Assembly (NCBI GenBank): GCA_001799975.1 | Contig: MGUQ01000028.1 | Coordinates: forward strand, 1 to 10,295 | Source: Elusimicrobia bacterium RIFCSPLOWO2_01_FULL_54_10 | Lineage (GTDB): Bacteria; Elusimicrobiota; Elusimicrobia; 2-02-FULL-39-32 | Length of the DNA: 10,295 nucleotides | Direction: 5' to 3' | In this document: piece after piece, positions 1-9,000 of the stretch | Position numbering within the stretch: position 1 is the first letter of the stretch | Layout of the letters: each line of letters starts with the position of its first letter | Position numbers and translations under genes: made by a program | Notes under the pieces: model-generated | The model's input: the letters and a program-made list of their open reading frames with translations, nothing else | What the model was told of the DNA's origin: nothing | Database searches by the model: none

Positions 1-3000
1 GCCGTCTCCGCGGATCCGGCGGAGAAAACGCTGTGCGCCCGCAGGAATTCCTCTCCCCCGACGCTCCCGACCGCGTCAACGTCGCCGACCTCCAAAGGCC
101 CCATGCTTCCGTCGGGAAGGACCATGAGGAAAACGGGGATCAGCATGGGGTCTTCAGTGAGGGCATCTATTAGGCGGGGAGTGAAAAGGTTTTCAAGGTT
201 GCCGTAGCTTGAGAAGCCTTCCTTATCCAGATACTCCTTCCTTTTCTTGGGGAAATCCATCTTCCCGCGGCTATCCCCCCCGCCAGTCCACAGCGCCATC
301 GCCAACGGAGCCGCCATCCACAGCGCCAGGGGCAGAGTTCCCAGGTAAACCGCCCAGTCCAGCCCATAGGGAAGCGGGATGCCGGAAAGCCGCAGACCTG
401 CCAGGGACAAAAGGACGAAGGCCGGCAGGGAAGAGGCGGAATCCTCGCGGCCGAAAAGCTTGATGCCGTTCCTTCGGAAGGACGGCACGATCTTGGGCCT
501 GATGAGATCCTCCCAGGACCTGCTGGCGTCCATGGAAATGTCAGCCAACTCCCCGAGAATCTCCCTCAAGTCGTATTCCGTGTCTTGATAGATGACGTCC
601 AACTCGAAACCTTCCTCATGAGCCGCGGCGACCAGTGTTTCCGCCAGCTTCCGGGCCGATTCGTTCCCGGACCGCGCGTCGATGAAGAGATCGACGTCCG
701 GGCGGCGTCGGTAATCAATATCCCTTTTCCATGGCCAGTCAGGCACGGAATCGCCGACAAGATAGATATCGAAATCCCGTATTCCGGATTCGGCGACCGC
801 TCCCTCCACGATCTCTTTGGAAACGGCCCTCCTCTCCGCTTTCTCTTCCTCTATGGCCCGGTCATGCTCTTTGGCCGCTATCTCTCCAATCCTCGCCTGC
901 AGGGCTGCCGGCCTGTCCTGAAGCGCCGGGACCGGTTGGTCCGGTCCGATCCATCCTCCATCGGTAAGGCGGCGCAGGATGCGCTCCCTTTCCCTGATCT
1001 CGTGGACAAGATGGATCTTCAGCTCTCTCAAATGTTGTCTGATGAACCGGTCGGCCGGGCTCAAGAACCGGGAGTCAAAATAATATTGGTGCCGGGCAAT
1101 CCCGTAATGGGAACCGTACCCGTACATTCGTCCATTCTCCAAGTCCCGCGCGGCGGCCTCGACCCTGTCATCCAATCCCGGCATAAAGTAGATCGCGGCG
1201 CCTTCAAGCCGCCTGCGGTCGCTTTCGCTCAATTCGATCCTGTTCAGGAAATCCAGGTGTTCTGCCGTCGGATTGCCGAACTTCTCTCCCGTCTCTTCGT
1301 GGACGCGATCGGACGAAACAAACCTTCCTTCCTTTCCGGAATAGGCCACCGCGACCACTGTCTTCGCATTCCCGCGCAGGGATCCCTCTATGGCCTGACG
1401 GTAGGGAGAATCCTCCGGGCTGTCAGACCAGCCCGAATATCCCCTGGAATCATTGGGAAACCCTGCAAGATGGACGTCGCGGACAGCGCCTTCACCAAAC
1501 CTACTCCGGGGGACCGCCATCCAGAACGGCAGGGCCGGCGCGTGATCCTCTCCCTCGATGAACGGTTTCTCCTCCGACCTTCCGGCAAACAGGTAGTTCA
1601 CGGCGGCGTGGGGCAGGACGAGGGCTAGGAATGCGTCCCAGAGGACCGACGAACCCAGGATCGAACCCTGGGGAGAGCTGAAACCGAAGAGGATGAGAGA
1701 GGCGAATCCCGTAATCGCAAGGCGCTCCCCATATTTCCCGGCCAGGGCCCTGGGCCAATCGCGCAGAGGCAACAGCTTCCCTTCCTCGTTGAACAGGTGC
1801 CCGATGTGCCAGAGAATCTGCCCCGCTATGAAGGGAGGTCCGATATTGAAAGGCAGTCCGAACGCCTGCGCGAGGATATGGCTGATCCCGAATGGGAGGA
1901 TGAAGACGGCAAGCTCGATAAGCGCCGGAGCGAGGGACTGCCCGGCCAACGCTCCCAACCTCGCGCTGCCGGTCCATGAGATGACCTGCATCTCTACGCC
2001 GTCATAGATGTCGCGCATCCAGGGCCAGAGCCCCCCGGCGACAGTCCTCTCGCCCCTCCGGGCCCGCCGACTCTCTTCCCTCGCCTGAAGCAGGGCATGG
2101 ATCCTGACTTGCTCCTCGCGGGGCAGATCAGAGAGGAGTGTCTCAAGCCGTTTATTGGTTTTCTCCAATGCCTGTTCCAGGAACTCCTTGTTTGCCTGGA
2201 TAGGTGTTAATTGCCCACGGCCTCTGAATTTAATCAGGTATTCGAGAATGGCAACGATGTGTCCAAGCTGTTCAAGCGACGCGGTTTCGATGAACTCGTT
2301 GATGATGCTCCGTCCCAGGCGCAAGCGATCGTCCCTTCTGATCAGGTGCGCGTCCCCGTAAAGCAGTTTGAAGTGGGGGATGATGAATATTGCATTCTGG
2401 CCCCAATCCGACGCGATCCAGGCGGCGAGCTTCCTGAAAACCGATTCGGTCCCTGATATCCTGTTATTATGATCGCCGGACTTGACTTCCATCGAGTCAT
2501 TTCGAATCAACGACTCGACGACTTCCTTCGCCCCTTCGCGGATATACTCATCGCTATGGAGGAGGGAGAGAACCGCGTATCTGGAAACCAGCCTGAAATC
2601 TCCCTCCGAGGCCCGCGCGATCCGAAGAATCTCTTCTCCGGCATTTTTATTGGGGATCTGCTGGAACAACTCCTTGATACTTTCGTCAAGCTGTTTGTTG
2701 ACTCCGGGTCTGCCATATCGTCTTCTGGTGTGTCTCGAACGAAACGCCTCAACCTTGACTGCCTGCAATAGCTTCTCGGTTTCCGCTGTCAGACTCTCCA
2801 AACTTCCTCCGGCGAATTCCGAAAGGGAACGTTCGGTGATCCTTCTGTAATTCCAGCCCAATACCTGCAGGTCGTTCGAATAGAAATACATCCCAGGGAA
2901 GCTCCCCCGTAGGGTATTCAGGACCCTTCCCAATGTATCTGTAACATTATTAATCGGCATGTTTTTCAAATCGTCGGAGGGCTCGGTTTCCAGCCAGGTC

Positions 3001-6000
3001 TTCATGCCTTTGTAAACATCATCCCAGCTTCTTACCCGCGCCTCCGTCGCCCCCGGGCCGGGACGGGGCAGGCCGTCTCCTTCTTCAATGGAGAGCTGCG
3101 CTTCAAGACGCTCCAGAAGCTCGGGATAGGCATTGGGAAATACCGCCTGGAGCATGCTCTTATAGGACCTGTTAAAATACGGGGCATATTTCATGGTTAG
3201 ACCAGTGCTTAACCCCCAGTCCAGAATATCACGACGCCGAATCGCATCAAGCTTTTTCCTAAATTCAATTAATGCTTGCCCGCCTTCCCGGCCGTCGCTA
3301 GCGAGAATCGCCTCATATTCATGGATCAGATCGGGCCTTCCCCGCTTCAGGACGAACCGGACACTGGCCGTACCGCGTTCCAACGTGGTCCAGTCAAGGC
3401 CAAAGCGGCCAAAACCCAGCCGGTCGAGTCCCGCTTCAGGGAACACCTTCATCAGCACGTTGATGTGGGACCCGCCGAAATAAGGAGCTCGGCCTGTGTT
3501 AATCGCCGTGTTCAGCCCCCAGATCTGAAAAAAACCTTGAGATATCCTGTAAATATGTTTCTGGAACGTCTGAAGGGCGGATTCCCTTTCTTCGCCAGTT
3601 AATGTCATTATCCTTTCATATTCCTCGACCAGACCAGGCGCCTCTTTCCTTAAAGCATATTTCATGCTTTCAATCCCGTTCCGCTCACTGGTCCAATCCA
3701 GTTTGAAACCCAACCGCTCCAGACCCGCTCCGGGAAACAACCCCATGAGCGCCGTGCCATGGGAGCCGTTGAAATGGGGATATATCCTGACGTTCAGTCC
3801 GGCCCCAAGTCCCCATACTTGAAAATGCGCGTTGCTGATTCCGTAAACTTTCTCTCTGAACTCTTTCAACGCTCCATCGCGGCTTTCCCCTTGGAGTCCC
3901 TTTAAATTTTCATAATCTCTTATCAAGTCCGGCCTTTCACGACGCAGGGCATCCCGCACGTTGTCCAATCCGAGGTTGAAAGCGGCTTGAGTATTGAATC
4001 CGCCGGTTTTCCAGATATATTTCTTTTTCGTATGGGTTTTCCTGTAATGGATAAATCCCCCTACGGACAGTCCGGCGGATGGGAATACCGCCACGAGAGC
4101 GTTCATGTACGACCCGCCAAAGTAGGGCGCCGTCGCCTTGTTCGCGGCGCCTCCGAGGCCCCACAACCTGAAGTAGGCGAGATTGATCCTGTAGATCCTG
4201 TCACGGAAGGATATGAGTTCGGATTCCCTTTCGACGGCAGGCAGAGTCATCAGCCGGTCATAATCCCTCATGAGATCCGGCGCATGACGGCGCAACATGA
4301 ACCTGACGCTGGCAATCCCGCGCTCCTCCGATGTCCAATCCAATTCGAACCCCAACCTGTCCAGACCCGCATCGGAAAACACGGACGTCACGGCATTGAT
4401 ATAACTCCCCCCGAAATAAGGCGCGACCCTGTGACTGGAAGCCCCGCTCAAACCCCATACCTTGAAGTGGGCGTTCTTGATCCTATAGGCCTTATCTCGA
4501 AACAGGCGGAGCGCCAGTTCCCGTCCGCCATCCGCCGCCGAAATTGCCTTTTCATACTCCTCGATCAAATCAGGCCGTTCGCGCCTCAAAGCGGCGCGCA
4601 CGTTCTCGATCCCCTGCTCACGCGTCGTCCATGTGAGATCGTCTCCGTCTCTTTCGAATTCGTCGCCCCCATTATCCATGAACGAGACCATCGCAGCCAG
4701 CGCGGGAATCCATGTGAGCCACGTGTAAACATTCCTGAAAACCGCGTCCAGCAACTCCGACCAGGTCTGGAACGGGGCGATCATGGCAAGTAAGCCGCCA
4801 AGAAGTCCGACGATATCAGAGTAAACTGGCAGGTCAATACCCATCATGGATGCAACCTTCGGGGCGATCATGGCCGCCAATCCTGCCGTCAAGGCCTCAA
4901 GATTGAGCTTATAGCCCTTTCCTTTCTCGGTGATGCCGGCCCTGCGCCTGACGCGCTCGAAGGTTTCCCGATTCACTTCCATGCTCAATTCCAATTCATC
5001 CATGCCCGGCATCGTTCTCTCTTCCGGCTTTCCCAACAATCCGTGCGCGGCCAGGTCATCCACCCAGTTCTTATTCAGATTCCGCTGCGAAGGAAACTTT
5101 TTGACAGCCGTGACGTCCGGATACCTCAAGAGAAGCTCCAAAATCATGGCTGCCGCCAAGCCCGGCGGGGCGCTGTCCATGACCTGGAATTCGTGAACGG
5201 AAATGGCCTCCGTCTCGAACGTCTTGTTATGGCTGAACTGCAAGCGCGCGATGGGGGCCCCGCCGTTCTGAACGACGGACAGCACTTGGCCGTCGATTTT
5301 TATCCTGGGATTTCCCGGTTCGGACGGCTCCTCAATGAAAGAGACGTTATTGAGCAGAAATTGATATCCGTTGTTCTTTTCTCTGATTTTTTTCCATGTC
5401 AGCGCCCTGTCCAGCAGGTTCCCGAGCAACTGAATCCTGCGGTTCGCAGACTTAAGTTCCTGTATCGTGAAAGGCGGGCGGAAATCAATATTTCTGGAAT
5501 TCCAATAAGCCACCAGCCATTCGCCCGCCACCTCCTCCGCGATCTGCCCCCGGACCTCGCCGGACCGGACCTTGCCATCCAGCCCCCTGACCAATCCGTC
5601 GAGAACGCCTTCGCGGAGGATGTCACCCGTCGTAAGATCGGCCATGACCCCGCCCCTCATCACCCGGACCGTTTCCCCGGTGTTCGGATTCCTATAAGGG
5701 ACCTCAAGCGAAATCATGCCGCGATTCTCCTCCAGCCATTTCAGACTGAAAAGATAGTCAAGGAATTTTGGAATGGAGACCCTCGCCTCCCGGCCTCGTA
5801 GAGCCGTCATGATGACTTTGGGGCCGGCGGCCTTGAATGAAAGAGTATTTTCATGGACTTTCTCCAGATATACGCGCTCCAAGTCCAGGGCGGCCTCGCC
5901 GGCGTTCACGTTAAAACCGTGGAGCATGCTCTCGCGTACGGGGTCATAATGATACGTCAGGAACGAAACGATCTGCGCGATGACTTCCCGCATGTCGTCC

Positions 6001-9000
6001 GAAGTCAAGGCCTTCCCCGAAAGCAGCGGATTTACCCCTTTCAAAACCATAATTCCAGGTTGGATTCCCGACCCTTCGGGGAACCGGTCGATGTACGTCA
6101 CGTACCCCAAGGCCCCGACATTCAAAAACCGGCTCGTATAGAGGCCGACACGCCCCCTGATGGTCTCGGCGGTGAATCGACGGCCGACAGGAACGGCTCC
6201 GCTCCCCATTTTGAGTTCGGACAATGATTCAAACTCGATTTTCAATCTGTCGGATTTTTCCTTCGTATCTTTTGCCATCGCGATTGAAAAAATCCCCGTC
6301 TTGCCCTGTCTTGTCTTGAAGACCAAGGCAAACAGGTTCGAATCGACACCCGCCTGATAGCGCACAACGCGGACCGGATAGTCGATGTCATGCATATCGA
6401 CTCCAAGGTTGTCTTTAAGCGTTGCTGACAACGGGTTCTCGTCGCCGTCCATTTTTTCAATCAAATCCCGAAGGACATCACACGATTCCATATAATTAAG
6501 GTCGCTGAATTCCAATGGTTCCCTCGCCTGATCGGACGGCAAAAGCCAATGGTCAAAATAAAATGTTTTGCCGGTTTGGGAGATAGAAGCCGCGTGGTCC
6601 GCCGCGGCCCATCCGGAGATTCGCTTCAGCTTCACGATATAATAGACGCGCCGCCAATCCGTTTCATCAGATTCCAGGGCGTAAAGTATCCTGTCGAGTT
6701 TCGGCTTTAGCTCTTTATCGCTGGCAAGCAGGTATGCCAGGTCAGCCGCGAATATAAGATATTCCTGCATGCCGGCGGCTCTTTTGACCGCGTATTCCCA
6801 GAACGATTCCGTCTCCTCGTTCTCAATGAGGGTTTTAAGCTGGTCTAAATGATCCTCCATTAAGTTCTCCCGCCAAACTCCGGCTTCCCGCGGCCGTTTT
6901 ATCGATTCGACAAATCTCCTTATGGTCTGCGCGACCGCTTTATCCCATGATCCGGCGACGGTCCGCGCCATACCCGAAAGCGCGCGTCCCGCGAGATTCG
7001 CCGCGTCGACCAGCCAGGGCATATGGCCTATACGCGAACCGAATAGTCTCTGTTGTGGCACAACCTGATCGGCTGGGACAAAGAAATTGAGGCTGACCGT
7101 GGCCCTCCTCCAATTAGGGAAAGCGCTCTGATACTTACGAACGGGCACTAGACCCGCTTCCCCGGCTATGGCCAGATAATCCTTCATCGTGTGCAGGTAT
7201 TGGTCCGCCAACAGATGGGTCAGGGAATAACTGGTGTCGAGAGTCCAGCCGAGAAACCGGACGGCTATGCTTTCCGGAACGGTGTGGAGCTCAAGAACCA
7301 GCATGCCGCCTTTGGCTATCTTGGCCCACCTCTTGAAATGCTCCAGCAAGCTCTGCTCGGCCATGTGGTTCGGAATCACGTAACCCCAGGAGGCGAAAGC
7401 CCCCACAGGGTCATTCCTCCTCCTTTCCGCCGCGGGGATGTCCTCCGGGTGGCTGAAAGGCCGGTTGTGATCCAGGAAGGAACGCACATGGAGCAGTTTG
7501 TTCGTGTCGATCCCGTTATCGGCCAATGTTTTCGCATACCCCTCCGTGTCGTTGATGTCTGCGAAAACGACGAGATGGTTGGGTATATTCGCGGCGGTCA
7601 AAGCTTTTTCGGTCTCTTCCCTTGATATTTCATTGAAATCGGCGCCGACGATCTTGAGAGGAGGGACCAAGCCCTCTTGCTCGGCTTGCCAGCGCTTTGT
7701 CTTCTTGTATACTTCGTAGAGGTGTTTAAGCAACGTGCCGTCCCCGCAGCCCATGTCGGCGATGCCCTGCAGTTGATTATTAAAATCGTCGTTGTTGAAC
7801 AGATCGAAGATGACATCATCTATCTGTTTAAAGTAGGTCGCGTGGCTTGCGCCGCTCCCGAGTATGTTCAATAGCCGGTTCACCAGGGTCTCATGCCCTT
7901 CTTTATCTTTCCTGGAAATCTCATTCATATCGCCGAATAGAAAATCGTCCAGGATGGCGAACGTATTCATGTAGGACACAGGCACGCCGTACGACCAGGC
8001 TCTTCCGGCGGCGTTAACGCCTTCGGGGGTCAACAGGACCCCTTCACCACCGTCAATCCGCGCCCATCCCTGGAGCCGAAGGAGTTCAAAGCAGGACCGG
8101 AGACAGCTCTCGTTCGCGTTGAATTCTCCGGCCATCTGCCGAATGGATAGAGGTTCATCGCCCTTCCATCTCAAAAGGGCGTCGAAAATCCCCAAAATCT
8201 CCTTTTTTTCCTTCCTCTCCTCCCTGTCCTCATACAGTGAATCCTTCAAGGCGAGCATGGCGGGTCCGATAAGGGTCCCGGTGAGATGATTGATGACCTG
8301 GTCGCGCACCTTGCGTTCCATGCGGGTCTTCCCTTCGGGTATGTCCCATTGACGCTTTGCAAGCTCCACCAGTTTCCCAAGTTCCTCAATGGCAGGGGGA
8401 TCGCGCGGACCATGAAGCAGAAGGTCATGCATTTTCATCAACTTTGGGATGAAATCATGGACCCGGGCGTATTGTTCAGCATGGGCGAGCGCCATCCTGC
8501 CTCTGGGCGTGAGGGAGAACCGCATCTCGTTGGTCCCGGGAACGCCTCGGCGCTTCAGCCAGCCCTGGGACGCCATGGACCGCAGGACTCCGTGCACATA
8601 ACCCTTATTCCCGCCGAACTCAACGATGACGTCTTTCATGGAGACCGAGTTATTTTTCATCAATTTATCAATGATCTTTCTCTTGTACAGAACGCCCACC
8701 ACGGAACTGAATCCTATCCCATCCACGTTCTTGACGATCTGGTTGAATACGGCGTTACTCATCATGTCGCGTTTCGTGACGGTCTTCATTGCCAGGTTAT
8801 TGAGCCGGGCATGAGGGAGGGTCGCCAAAAGAAGTCCGGCCAGGATATTCACGATAAGAGGGCCGGCCGGGTTCATGAAAAAGACCAACGGCCCCAGAAG
8901 ACTCGTGCTGGCTACGAGAGCGGCTTTGGAGGCCTTCTGCCAGTTCGTATGGACCTTTTGTTCGGAATGGTGGATGACGCCGGTGATCTTGTGAAGGAGG

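Noticed and set aside
990..1020. HEIRE in the LVHEIRERE stretch as a zinc-peptidase HExxH motif
   Set aside because: The second histidine is missing, and no third metal ligand is evident downstream.
585..1628. Plus-strand open stretch of 347 codons, the longest with its own start and stop
   Set aside because: It is codon-aligned antisense to the giant frame. Its translation is rich in Pro, Arg and Gly with no recognisable domain, while the minus strand here encodes the nucleotidyltransferase-like domain.
1501..1977. Minus-strand open stretch of 158 codons in another frame
   Set aside because: It is a frame-shifted shadow of membrane module B. It is Arg- and Pro-rich and lacks the hydrophobic segments.
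3120..4640. Periodic about 300-base similarity read as a CRISPR array or a DNA-level repeat
   Set aside because: The units are coding, about 300 bases each without unique spacers, and diverge at synonymous sites. They are protein repeats.
3987..4793. Plus-strand open stretch of 268 codons
   Set aside because: It lies opposite the tandem repeats, whose protein-level conservation belongs to the minus frame. No family is recognisable in the plus translation.
5043..5801. Plus-strand open stretch of 252 codons
   Set aside because: Same antisense register. No domain, no convincing ribosome binding site, and it is explained by few TTA/CTA/TCA codons opposite.
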